Assembly: GCA_944363755.1 (NCBI GenBank) | Contig: CALVVC010000065.1 | Span: forward strand, 1 to 5,828 | Origin: an uncultured Bacilli bacterium | Lineage (GTDB): Bacteria > Bacillota_I > Bacilli_A > RF39 > UBA660 | DNA: 5,828 nucleotides | Direction of reading: 5' to 3' | Shown: in pieces, positions 1 through 5,828 of the stretch | How the letters are laid out: each line of letters starts with the position of its first letter | Position numbering within the stretch: the first letter of the stretch is position 1 | Position numbers and translations under genes: made by a program | Notes under the pieces: generated by a model | Database searches by the model: none | Told to the model about the DNA's origin: nothing | Seen by the model: the letters and a program-made list of their open reading frames with translations, nothing else

Positions 1-112
1 CTAATCATAGCCTTTCTAAAGCATTACATAGTGTTATCGACTATTAATTATCTTTTCCGATAAATTTGGACTCCGTCATACATTAACTCATTAGTTCGAG
101 TAAATATCAATA

Positions 113-493
113 TGGTGGAGATGAGGAGATTCGAACTCCTGTCCAAAAATAAAGCTACATAAACTTCTACAAGTTTAGATGATTAAGAAACTTCAAACTG
201 TTTTCTAGTAACCATCAACTAATAAAATAGTTCTAGTCTAAAAAATTCCATCATAGCCTAGACAAACTACAACTATATCCTGCTAAAATAAACCATCTTA
301 ACTTAACACAGGAAATTAAGAGAAGACAGTGCATTTACCTATATTAGGCGAAAGCTAACTCAGTGTTTTTATTAAATAAGTTAGCAAATGCTGTTTTAAT
401 ACTGTTTCCAGCTATATTTAATTTAGTTTGTAACGTAAACAACTCGACTTGCCATTTATGCTCTATTATTCCTGTCGAAACCAAAGCATCCCC
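113..493 (-). ncRNA. ssrA: transfer-messenger RNA (tmRNA), one-piece, complete
   Basis: tmRNA acts as both alanyl-tRNA and short mRNA. With SmpB it enters ribosomes stalled on mRNAs without a stop codon, adds a degradation tag and releases the ribosome. The 5' end at 493 reads GGGGATG and pairs with CATCTCC just before the encoded ACCA at 113-116. This 7-bp acceptor stem has a G3-U70 wobble, the alanine identity element, and discriminator A. The T arm has the stem AGGAG/CTCCT around loop TTCGAAT (about 124-140). The conserved TTTCGACAGG follows the acceptor strand (about 471-480). Bases 470-460 pair with 155-145 (AATAATAGAGC with GCTTTATTTTT, one G-U and one U-U mismatch), forming the long helix that joins the two ends. 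A resume frame with a stop codon lies at 344-412. The 381-nt length is normal for the one-piece form, not the permuted two-piece form. Pseudoknots were not resolved by eye. The gene follows smpB and has its own promoter. The call is very secure; the 5' end assumes RNase P cleavage at the acceptor stem. Confidence 0.97.
344..412 (-). other. tmRNA tag-peptide reading frame (22 codons plus TAA)
   Basis: This is the internal message of the tmRNA. The resume codon is taken as GCT at 412-410, preceded by TTAAATATA, which from memory resembles the Bacillus context before its resume codon. The frame starts AGNSIKT, ends KNTELAFA and stops with TAA at 346-344. The tmRNA also brings one non-encoded alanine, so the tag added would begin AAGNS. 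The start is reminiscent of the Bacillus tag (AGKTNS...). The end is hydrophobic with alanine last, as tag-directed proteases require. At 22 codons it is longer than the roughly 14-15 residue Bacillus tag and closer to the long tags of Mollicutes. Frame and stop are read directly. The exact resume codon is inferred from alignment with known tmRNAs. Confidence 0.88.
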
Positions 494-505
494 AAATACA
501 CCTAG

Positions 506-534
506 ATTATATCATAGAAGTATCAAAAAAGCAA
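506..534 (-). promoter_or_regulatory. sigma-A-type promoter of ssrA
   Basis: The -35 element TTGCTT (534-529) and a perfect -10 element TATAAT (511-506) are separated by 17 bp. The mature tmRNA 5' end lies 12 bases past the -10 box, so the primary transcript would carry a leader of a few bases, removed by RNase P. The promoter sits wholly in the 59-bp gap after the smpB stop, so tmRNA can be made independently of the rnr-capA-smpB message. This fits its need for high abundance. Confidence 0.8.
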
Positions 535-552
535 ATACCGCTAATTACCAAA

Positions 553-990
553 TTATTTATATTTATTAAATTTAGCAGCTTCCCTCTTTAAATCTCTTTC
601 TTTAATACTTTCTCTTTTATCATAGTTTTTCTTACCCTTACATAACCCAAGTTCTATCTTCGCTTTACCACGTACAAAGTATAGTTTTAAAGGAATAAGA
701 GTATAGCCCTCTAATTTAAGTTTATTATCTAACTTTTTAATCTCACTTTTATGAAGTAATAACTTTCTACTTCTTGTCTCTTCATGATTAAAGATATTAC
801 CTTCCTTATAATGGTCTATAAACATATTAACAAGATAAACTTCGCCACTTCTTATAATAGCATAACTATCTTTAATAGAAGCCTTGCCAAGCCTTATAGA
901 CTTAATCTCTGTTCCTTTTAAAACAATCCCTGCTTCATATGTATCTTCAATAAAATAATCAAACTTAGCACGTCTATTAATAATCTCCAT
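553..990 (-). CDS. smpB: SsrA-binding protein SmpB
   Basis: SmpB is a small basic RNA-binding protein that holds the tRNA-like domain of tmRNA and places it in the A site of stalled ribosomes. Its C-terminal tail probes the empty mRNA channel. The 145-residue product shows the family pattern: NRRAKFDYFIEDTYEAGIVL (residues 5-24), GTEIKSIRLGKASIKDSYA (26-44), the GNIFNHE turn (64-70), IPLKLYFVRGKAKIELGLCKGK (from 99) and the basic tail with KKNYDKRE (120-127), then a lysine/arginine-rich helix to the end. The start at 990 is chosen because GGAG lies 7 bases upstream and because the family normally begins close to the N-R-A-x-x-D-Y-F segment. A longer in-frame reading from a TTG at 1029 would overlap capA and add 13 non-conserved residues. 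Compared with many homologues it lacks the short lysine-rich N-terminal extension. It starts 4 bases after the capA stop and is probably cotranscribed with rnr and capA; ssrA follows directly. Confidence 0.97.
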   Translation of the reverse strand: MEIINRRAKFDYFIEDTYEAGIVLKGTEIKSIRLGKASIKDSYAIIRSGEVYLVNMFIDHYKEGNIFNHEETRSRKLLLHKSEIKKLDNKLKLEGYTLIPLKLYFVRGKAKIELGLCKGKKNYDKRESIKERDLKREAAKFNKYK

Positions 991-994
991 AATA

Positions 995-2179
995 TCACTC
1001 CAAACTAGGCATTTCAATTCTATTATCAAGAGATAACACTATATTTTTATATGTCTCATAATAATTTTTATAACTAGGTAACAAATCATCATTTAAACTA
1101 GTATACGGATAAACAACAAAGCCTCTCTTTCTTCCATAAGTAGAATATGTATATAAAAGCTCTGCTTTAGGATTTTTTAACTCTATTGTACTGACACCAT
1201 TTTCCACAGTTTTGTGGATATCTATACTTGCCATTAATCCTGTAAGACGTTCTACTCCTTCTTGATCAGATATAAAATTACCTAATGAATATATTACCAT
1301 AGTATTATTAATAAAGGCAATGGGTTCTACTACATGAGGATGACTTCCAATAATAATATCAACACCAAGACTAGATAAGTAATTAGCAATCTCTTGTTGT
1401 GGAGCACTAATACTAGTAGAATATTCTGTTCCCCAGTGCATTGCTACAATCACAACATCTACATTATCGCGAACTTTTTCAATATCAGCTTTCGCTTTCT
1501 CGGGACTATAAACATTATTTAAATATTCTTTACCACTAGGTGTCTCTAAACCATTAGTCCAAGTTGTATAAGAAAAGAATGAATAAGTAATACCATTAAC
1601 TTCTTTAATAATTACTTCATCTCTAGCATCAAAAGATAAATAACTCCCAGCCGTATAAACATCATCTTTACTATTCCAATAGTTTAAAGAGTTAATTACA
1701 CCTTGTTCTCCTTTATCCATAGTATGATTAGTAGCAAGACTAACTAAATTAAATCCTGCATCAATAAAGGCATCTCCAACTTCATAAGGAGAGTTAAATC
1801 TAGGATAATTAGATAATCCTAACTCAGTACCTCCTAATATCGTCTCTTGATTATAATATTTTAAATCATAATCTTGAATAAGAGGTTTAATCTTACTTAA
1901 CATTGGCTTAAAATCATAACCACTACCAGTATAAGCATCAGTATATATAGTACTATGGATTAAAGCATCTCCTACCATCACTAAAGACGCATCCATTTCT
2001 TCTTTCTTACTAACTACTTCTTCTTCCTTTTTTTGTTCTTTTACATCATCTTTTTTAACATTATCAGTACTAAGACGATAATAAAATCCTAAACTAATAC
2101 CAAATAAAGTACCAATAAAAACAATAATAACAAAACGTCCTAATACTGTTAATTTTCTCCTCTTCTTTATTTTACTCAT
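995..2179 (-). CDS. CapA/PgsA-family membrane-anchored metallophosphatase-like protein
   Basis: The product has 394 residues. It begins with a basic N-terminus (MSKIKKRRK) and one membrane segment (about 12-33, rich in V, I, F, G, L). A K/E-rich linker (about 42-62) leads to an extracellular catalytic-type domain. There is no lipobox cysteine, so it looks like a signal-anchored type II protein. The domain carries the ordered motifs of the PGA_cap family: MVGDALIH (68-75), NQETI (110-114), SLATNHTMDKGEQG (147-160, the A-N-H-x-x-D-x-G motif), MHWGTEY (247-253), GSHPHVVEP (278-286) and YSLGNF (297-302). The D, E, N and H residues expected at a calcineurin-like metal site are present. Family members include CapA/PgsA, needed for poly-gamma-glutamate capsule production or export, but many homologues have no known substrate. 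No pgsB- or pgsC-like gene is in view, so a capsule role is not supported and I give no symbol. The ATG at 2179 is chosen because AAGAAG lies 7 bases upstream and it starts one base after the rnr stop. The TTG at 2209 would overlap rnr. TGA stop. Confidence 0.9.
   Translation of the reverse strand: MSKIKKRRKLTVLGRFVIIVFIGTLFGISLGFYYRLSTDNVKKDDVKEQKKEEEVVSKKEEMDASLVMVGDALIHSTIYTDAYTGSGYDFKPMLSKIKPLIQDYDLKYYNQETILGGTELGLSNYPRFNSPYEVGDAFIDAGFNLVSLATNHTMDKGEQGVINSLNYWNSKDDVYTAGSYLSFDARDEVIIKEVNGITYSFFSYTTWTNGLETPSGKEYLNNVYSPEKAKADIEKVRDNVDVVIVAMHWGTEYSTSISAPQQEIANYLSSLGVDIIIGSHPHVVEPIAFINNTMVIYSLGNFISDQEGVERLTGLMASIDIHKTVENGVSTIELKNPKAELLYTYSTYGRKRGFVVYPYTSLNDDLLPSYKNYYETYKNIVLSLDNRIEMPSLE
998..1001 (-). 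promoter_or_regulatory. ribosome binding site deciding the smpB start
   Basis: GGAG, 7 bases before the ATG at 990-988, sits at the end of capA just upstream of the capA TGA stop (997-995). Termination on capA would leave ribosomes next to this site, so translational coupling is plausible. It supports the short SmpB start over the upstream TTG. Confidence 0.75.
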
Positions 2180-2180
2180 C

Positions 2181-4271
2181 TTACAACTTCTTAACAATCT
2201 CAAAATCAATAGTCTTCGCTTCTTTAGAAGCTGCCACTACTTTAACTAAGACCCTTTCTCCTATAGTATATTTAATATGACTTCTCTCCCCTACTAAAGT
2301 AAGTCTTTCTTCATCAAAAGTAAAATAATCATCCATAAGTCTAACAGGAACTAACCCCTCAACAAGATTATCTAGCTCTACAAACATACCAAAACTCATA
2401 ACAGATGTAATCATACCAGAAAACTCTTCTCCAATATGACTTTCCATATATTCAGCCATCTTCATATCTTCAACTTCTCTTTCACAGTCAACTGAAGCTC
2501 TTTCCATCGCTGATGAATGATCTGCTACAAACACTAACTTTTCTTCATAATGATTAATAGTATGACTACTTAAATCATGATTAAACAAATATGTTCTAAG
2601 AAGTCTATGTACAGTAGTATCAGGATAACGTCTAATAGGTGAAGTAAAATGTGTATAACAACTACTACCTAAACCAAAGTGTCCAAGATTAGTAGGAGAA
2701 TATATAGCCTTTTGCATACATCTAAGTAATAATGACGTAAGTACTTGTCCTTCTTTCTTATCTTTAACAAACTTAAGTAATTTTTGAACAGCTTTACTCT
2801 TATTACCTTTCAAGTCCCCAGTTACTTGATAACCAAGATTACTAACAAAACCTAAGAAATCTCTAATTTTTTCTTCCTTAGGACTTTCATGAATACGATA
2901 AATAAATGGTAAATCCATATTATATATATGAGTAGCCACACACTCATTAGCAGCAATCATAAAGTCTTCGATTAAGTTCTCACCAGTACCTCTATCTCTT
3001 TTCGTAATTTCATAAGGAACACAAGCCTCATCTACAAGTATTTTCGCTTCATCAACATCAAAATCTAAGTAACCTCTTTCTACTTTAGCTTTTCTAAGTA
3101 TAGTAGCAAACTCACTCATAGTCTTTAAATCAGAAACAAACTCTTCATAACCATCTGGTATAACATTTTTCTCTAATATACTATTAACATTTTTATAAGT
3201 CATTTGCTTTCTTGACCTAATTACACTAGGGAATATATCATAATCTAAAAGTTTACCTTCACTATCATATTTCATAACACAACTAATAGCAAGTCTATCT
3301 ACATTAGGGTTTAAAGAACATATTCCATTAGATAACTCATGAGGAAGCATTGGTATAACTCTATCAACAAGATATACTGATGTACCTCTATCCATCGCTT
3401 CTTTATCTAAAGGACTACCTTCTTTAACATAATAAGAAACATCTGCAATATGAACACCAAGAGTATAAGTATCTCCACACTTTTCAATAGATATGGCATC
3501 ATCTATATCTTTAGTATCATCACCATCTATCGTAAATATAACCTTATCACGTAAATCACGTCTTCCCTTTAAATCCTCTTCTTTCACTTCCATAGGTAAA
3601 GTCTTAACTTCTTCTTCCACATCTTCTGGAAAACTAGTATTAATATCATATTTATATACTATTGATAAAATATCAACACCAGGATCATTTTTATGACCTA
3701 TTATTTTAATTACTCTACCTTCTGCTTTCTTATTACTAATTCGCTTAACAATCTCAACAACTACTTTATGACCATCAACAGCATTAAGACTATTATCTTT
3801 ACTAACTATAATTTCTAAATTAACTTTATCTTCATCTAAAGTAACATAACCAACATTATTTTTAAAGTTAATCTCCCCTACATAAGTATTACTCTCATGT
3901 TTTAAAACCTTAACAATTCTACCTTCTACTCTATCAAGGCCTCTTTTATTAACAAGTTCAACAACAACCAAATCACCATGTAATGCCCCATTTATATTTT
4001 CTTTAGGAATATAAATATCTACATCACTATTATCTACATCTACAAAACCAAAACCTTTCTTATTTGAGTGTAAAACACCTTTAAGTAAATGACTATCTTT
4101 AAACAACATATATTTATCTTTATTAGTATGATAGACTAAAGTCTCAAGTTCAAGTTCTCTAAGTACTTTCAATAATTCTTCTAAATCATTACTACCAAGT
4201 TTTTCTTCTATTTCAAAAACAGTAAGGCTCTTATCAGTTTCTCCTAATATTTTAAGTATATCTTCTCTCAT
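2181..4271 (-). CDS. rnr: ribonuclease R (RNase II/R family 3'-5' exoribonuclease)
   Basis: RNase R degrades RNA processively from the 3' end, including structured RNA, and removes defective mRNAs during trans-translation. The 696-residue product has an N-terminal winged-helix-like segment (about 1-60). Two OB/cold-shock domains follow (about 64-108, with KKGFGFVDVD at 71-80; and about 128-195). The RNB catalytic domain spans about 235-565 and an S1 domain about 613-692 (GMITSVMSFGMFVEL from 619). The catalytic aspartate cluster reads TIDGDDTKDIDD (247-258); D249, D255, D257 and D258 match the magnesium-binding aspartates of RNase II/R. The signature HFTSPIRRYPDTTVHRLL starts at 541. The protein ends right after the S1 domain (EIVKKL), without the lysine-rich tail of longer homologues such as the E. 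coli enzyme of about 810 residues. ATG 4271 is preferred: GAGGT lies 7 bases upstream, against 4 for the adjacent ATG at 4274, and the ATG at 4298 falls inside the -10 box. It heads a likely rnr-capA-smpB operon. Confidence 0.97.
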   Translation of the reverse strand: MREDILKILGETDKSLTVFEIEEKLGSNDLEELLKVLRELELETLVYHTNKDKYMLFKDSHLLKGVLHSNKKGFGFVDVDNSDVDIYIPKENINGALHGDLVVVELVNKRGLDRVEGRIVKVLKHESNTYVGEINFKNNVGYVTLDEDKVNLEIIVSKDNSLNAVDGHKVVVEIVKRISNKKAEGRVIKIIGHKNDPGVDILSIVYKYDINTSFPEDVEEEVKTLPMEVKEEDLKGRRDLRDKVIFTIDGDDTKDIDDAISIEKCGDTYTLGVHIADVSYYVKEGSPLDKEAMDRGTSVYLVDRVIPMLPHELSNGICSLNPNVDRLAISCVMKYDSEGKLLDYDIFPSVIRSRKQMTYKNVNSILEKNVIPDGYEEFVSDLKTMSEFATILRKAKVERGYLDFDVDEAKILVDEACVPYEITKRDRGTGENLIEDFMIAANECVATHIYNMDLPFIYRIHESPKEEKIRDFLGFVSNLGYQVTGDLKGNKSKAVQKLLKFVKDKKEGQVLTSLLLRCMQKAIYSPTNLGHFGLGSSCYTHFTSPIRRYPDTTVHRLLRTYLFNHDLSSHTINHYEEKLVFVADHSSAMERASVDCEREVEDMKMAEYMESHIGEEFSGMITSVMSFGMFVELDNLVEGLVPVRLMDDYFTFDEERLTLVGERSHIKYTIGERVLVKVVAASKEAKTIDFEIVKKL

Positions 4272-4278
4272 CATATCG

Positions 4279-4283
4279 ACCTC
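4279..4283 (-). promoter_or_regulatory. ribosome binding site deciding the rnr start
   Basis: GAGGT ends 7 bases before the ATG at 4271 and 4 bases before the tandem ATG at 4274. The spacing favours the second ATG. The predicted leader between transcription start and ATG is only about 20 bases and contains nothing else recognisable. Confidence 0.75.
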
Positions 4284-4296
4284 AATTCTTAATACC

Positions 4297-4325
4297 ATTG
4301 TACTCTATATTTAATATAATGTAAA
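4297..4325 (-). promoter_or_regulatory. sigma-A-type promoter of rnr-capA-smpB
   Basis: The -35 element TTTACA (4325-4320, 5 of 6 consensus) and the -10 element TACAAT (4302-4297, 5 of 6) are separated by exactly 17 bp. Transcription would start near 4290. The T-rich tail of the preceding hairpin runs into the -35 box. This places rnr at the head of its own transcription unit and rules out the ATG at 4298 as a start for the main transcript. Confidence 0.75.
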
Positions 4326-4352
4326 AGAAAAAAGACATTATTATATGTCTTT
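4322..4352 (-). terminator. weak Rho-independent terminator after secG
   Basis: An 8-bp stem AAAGACAT / ATGTCTTT (4352-4345 and 4338-4331) with loop ATAATA is followed by TTTCTTTT. The left arm overlaps the secG TAA stop (4353-4351). The stem has only two G-C pairs, so termination may be partial and some eno-secG transcripts may read into rnr. Confidence 0.55.
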
Positions 4353-4566
4353 ACATAAATGAAGATACTAAACAAATTATAAAGAAAGCAAAACCAAGTA
4401 CCATTGTTATTCTAGTAATAACTAACTCACTACCTCTTTCTTTTCTATTTTTAAACAAATCAGTAGAGTTACCTGAAAGAATCTGTGCTGCAGACTCAGC
4501 TTTACCACTTTGTAATAGTACAATTATTATTAATAGTATTGATATAACTAATAGAGCTATTTGCAT
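4351..4566 (-). CDS. secG: preprotein translocase subunit SecG
   Basis: SecG is the small accessory subunit of the SecYEG channel and assists SecA-driven protein export across the cytoplasmic membrane. The 71-residue product has the family's two-helix hairpin: a first membrane segment at about 3-18 (ALLVISILLIIIVLLQ), then the conserved LLQSGKAE (17-24), a polar loop (about 20-47, with SAAQILSGNSTDLF and NRKERG), and a second membrane segment at about 50-70 (ITRITMVLGFAFFIICLV). Length and layout match SecG of Firmicutes (about 70-80 residues). The start at 4566 is supported by a near-perfect GGAGGTG (4579-4573) 6 bases before the ATG. It lies 74 bp after eno and 79 bp before rnr, in the neighbourhood known from other Firmicutes. 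Confidence 0.93.
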   Translation of the reverse strand: MQIALLVISILLIIIVLLQSGKAESAAQILSGNSTDLFKNRKERGSELVITRITMVLGFAFFIICLVSSFM

Positions 4567-4601
4567 AGTTTACACCTCCGTCTTACGTTAAAACTGTATT
4601 T

Positions 4602-4630
4602 ATAATAACATAAACACCTAATAAATGCAA
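4602..4630 (-). promoter_or_regulatory. possible promoter of secG
   Basis: TTGCAT (4630-4625, 3 of 6) and TATTAT (4607-4602, 5 of 6) lie 17 bp apart in the eno-secG gap, giving a leader of about 30 bases. No convincing terminator separates eno from secG, so secG may also be read from upstream. The weak -35 box makes this tentative. Confidence 0.45.
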
Positions 4631-4640
4631 GTAAAAGAGC

Positions 4641-5828
4641 CTATTTACTAAGTTCTTCTTCAATTCTCATTAACTGATTATATTTACAAATTCTATCTGT
4701 TCTTGACATTGACCCTGTCTTAATTTGACCAAGATTAAGTCCAACAGCAAGGTCTGCAATAGTAGTATCTTCAGTCTCCCCACTTCTATGAGAAATAATA
4801 GTTTTATAATTATGTGCTTTAGCAAGTTCAATAGTCTCTAACGTCTCAGTAATAGTACCAATTTGGTTTACTTTTAATAGTATAGCATTGCCAGCTTTAT
4901 TATCAATACCTTTTTGCAAGCATTCTTTATTAGTAACAAACAAATCATCACCAACAAGTTGAATCCTATCTCCAAGTAATTCTGTTACTTTACTAAATCC
5001 CTCCCAGTCATTTTCATCAACTGGATCTTCAATAGAAATAATAGGATATGTATTAACTAAATCTTCATAGTATTTAATTAACTCATCAGTACTAAGTACT
5101 TTACCTTCTCCAGCCAAGTTATATTTACCATCACTATAAAATTCGCTTGCTGCAACATCAATTGCATAACAAACATCAACTCCTGGCTCATATCCAGCAC
5201 GTTTAACCGCTTCAGTAATTAACTCAAATCCTTCTTTATTAGTTTTAAGATTAGGAGCAAAACCACCTTCATCTCCCACACTAGTAGCATACCCTTTTTC
5301 TTTTAAAACATTCTTAAGACTATGAAATACTTCAGCACCAACTCTTACTCGCTCATGAATAGTATCTCTTTGAGGAATAATCATATATTCTTGAAAATCT
5401 AATGAATTATCAGCATGAGCACCACCATTTATAATATTCATCATAGGAACTGGTAAAGTTTTACCATCACCAACATATTCATATAACTCTTTCCCAGAAG
5501 CTTTTGCAGCAGCTTTTAAACAAGCCATAGAAACACCAAGTATAGCATTAGCACCGATTTTACTCTTAGTTTTAGTACCATCTAACTCTAACATTTTATA
5601 ATCTATTTCTTTTTGTTTAGTAACATCCATACCAATTAAATTATCACGTAAGATAGTATTAACATTATTAACAGCATTTAATACTCCTTTACCATTAAAT
5701 CTATTTTTATCTTTATCTCTCATTTCTAAGGCTTCTCTTTCCCCTGTAGAAGCTCCACTAGGAACACTTGCCCTACCCATAACACCATTATCTAATATTA
5801 CATCAACTTCAACAGTAGGATTACCTCT
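4641..5828 (-). CDS. eno: enolase (phosphopyruvate hydratase), N-terminus beyond the window
   Basis: Enolase interconverts 2-phosphoglycerate and phosphoenolpyruvate in glycolysis. The frame is open to the window edge, and the first visible residues [16 protein letters not shown] are the conserved family N-terminus. The ATG at 5780 is therefore internal, and about 15 residues including the start codon lie outside. Of 395 visible residues, key ones (numbered from the first visible arginine) are: [11 protein letters not shown] (22-32), the substrate histidine in [16 protein letters not shown] (H138, E147), the acid/base E187 in [10 protein letters not shown], metal ligands D224 (AIDVAASEF), E267 ([13 protein letters not shown]) and D294 ([10 protein letters not shown]), catalytic K319 (LLKVNQIGT), [10 protein letters not shown] (346-355) and K370 in [12 protein letters not shown]. 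All catalytic residues are present. It ends with RIEEELSK and lacks the extra C-terminal residues found in many enolases, for a total near 410 against the usual 420-430. TAG stop. Its promoter is outside the window. Confidence 0.97.
   Translation of the reverse strand, partial: RGNPTVEVDVILDNGVMGRASVPSGASTGEREALEMRDKDKNRFNGKGVLNAVNNVNTILRDNLIGMDVTKQKEIDYKMLELDGTKTKSKIGANAILGVSMACLKAAAKASGKELYEYVGDGKTLPVPMMNIINGGAHADNSLDFQEYMIIPQRDTIHERVRVGAEVFHSLKNVLKEKGYATSVGDEGGFAPNLKTNKEGFELITEAVKRAGYEPGVDVCYAIDVAASEFYSDGKYNLAGEGKVLSTDELIKYYEDLVNTYPIISIEDPVDENDWEGFSKVTELLGDRIQLVGDDLFVTNKECLQKGIDNKAGNAILLKVNQIGTITETLETIELAKAHNYKTIISHRSGETEDTTIADLAVGLNLGQIKTGSMSRTDRICKYNQLMRIEEELSK

Noticed and set aside
1..63. 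Two short plus-strand open frames at the left edge (ending at TAA 45-47 and TAA 61-63)
   Set aside because: They have only 14 and 20 codons, neither has a recognisable motif, and A+T-rich DNA gives such frames by chance. Noted only as a possible converging gene end.
48..63. Inverted repeat TTATC-TTTTCC-GATAA downstream of ssrA
   Set aside because: The stem has only 5 bp, is A+T-rich, and is not followed by a T-run in the direction of ssrA transcription, so it is not a supportable terminator.
4..259. 10-bp direct repeat ATCATAGCCT at 4-13 and 250-259
   Set aside because: A 10-base match is expected several times by chance in a window of this size. The second copy is inside the tmRNA body rather than at its 3' end, so it is not an attachment site.
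363..569. Plus-strand open frame of 68 codons opposite the tmRNA and its promoter
   Set aside because: It lies entirely antisense to a secure tmRNA and the ssrA promoter, has no recognisable family features, and its hydrophobic-looking start is simply the complement of the tag region.
995..2179. Assigning the CapA-like gene to poly-gamma-glutamate capsule synthesis
   Set aside because: No ligase or export partner genes are in view and the family includes many members without a known capsule role.
995..2209. Possible UGA = Trp code, given the Mollicutes-like composition
   Set aside because: Tryptophans at conserved places (HWG in the CapA protein, NDWEG in enolase) are encoded by TGG, and TGA is used as the capA stop at the expected end.
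3493..3696. Plus-strand open frame of 67 codons inside rnr
   Set aside because: It is antisense to the conserved RNase R region around the catalytic aspartates. The serine-rich low-complexity product is typical of the complement of an acidic coding strand.
4627..4650. Hairpin AGTAAA / TTTACT spanning the eno stop
   Set aside because: The 6-bp stem has one G-C pair and no T-run after it. It is too weak to call as a terminator.

Overview
This 5.8 kb window is an A+T-rich, gene-dense bacterial chromosome segment, and every supported gene lies on the minus strand. In transcription order it reads: enolase (5' end outside the window), secG, rnr (RNase R), a CapA-type anchored metallophosphatase, smpB, and ssrA (tmRNA). 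The eno / secG / rnr / smpB / ssrA order is a known Firmicutes arrangement. The very low G+C, AGA-dominated arginine codons, strong GGAGG-type ribosome binding sites and consensus sigma-A-like promoters suggest a low-GC Bacillota lineage such as Bacilli, Erysipelotrichia-like or an uncultured Mollicutes-related gut clade. Tryptophan is encoded by TGG and TGA ends the capA gene, so the Mycoplasma code (UGA = Trp) is not in use. The exact taxon cannot be fixed from the window.

Layout by coordinate. Positions 1-112 hold no supportable gene. Positions 113-493 are a complete one-piece tmRNA with an encoded CCA end and a 22-codon tag frame. Its own promoter sits at 506-534, in the short gap behind smpB. 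Positions 553-990 are smpB, 995-2179 the CapA-like gene and 2181-4271 rnr. These three are separated by only 1 and 4 bases and probably form one transcript, driven by a good promoter at 4297-4325. A weak hairpin plus T-rich tail at the end of secG (4322-4352) directly precedes and overlaps that promoter. SecG is at 4351-4566 with its own plausible promoter. Enolase runs from 4641 off the right edge.

Functionally, tmRNA, SmpB and RNase R form the trans-translation module. SmpB delivers alanyl-tmRNA to stalled ribosomes, the tmRNA frame adds a degradation tag, and RNase R degrades the non-stop mRNA. SecG belongs to the Sec translocon and enolase to glycolysis; both are housekeeping neighbours. 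The one gene outside this theme is the CapA-like protein placed between rnr and smpB.

I see no mobile element, CRISPR array or defence system. The points most worth a second look are the tag peptide (Bacilli-like start, Mollicutes-like ...AFA end), the CapA gene inside the trans-translation operon, and an RNase R without the basic C-terminal tail.
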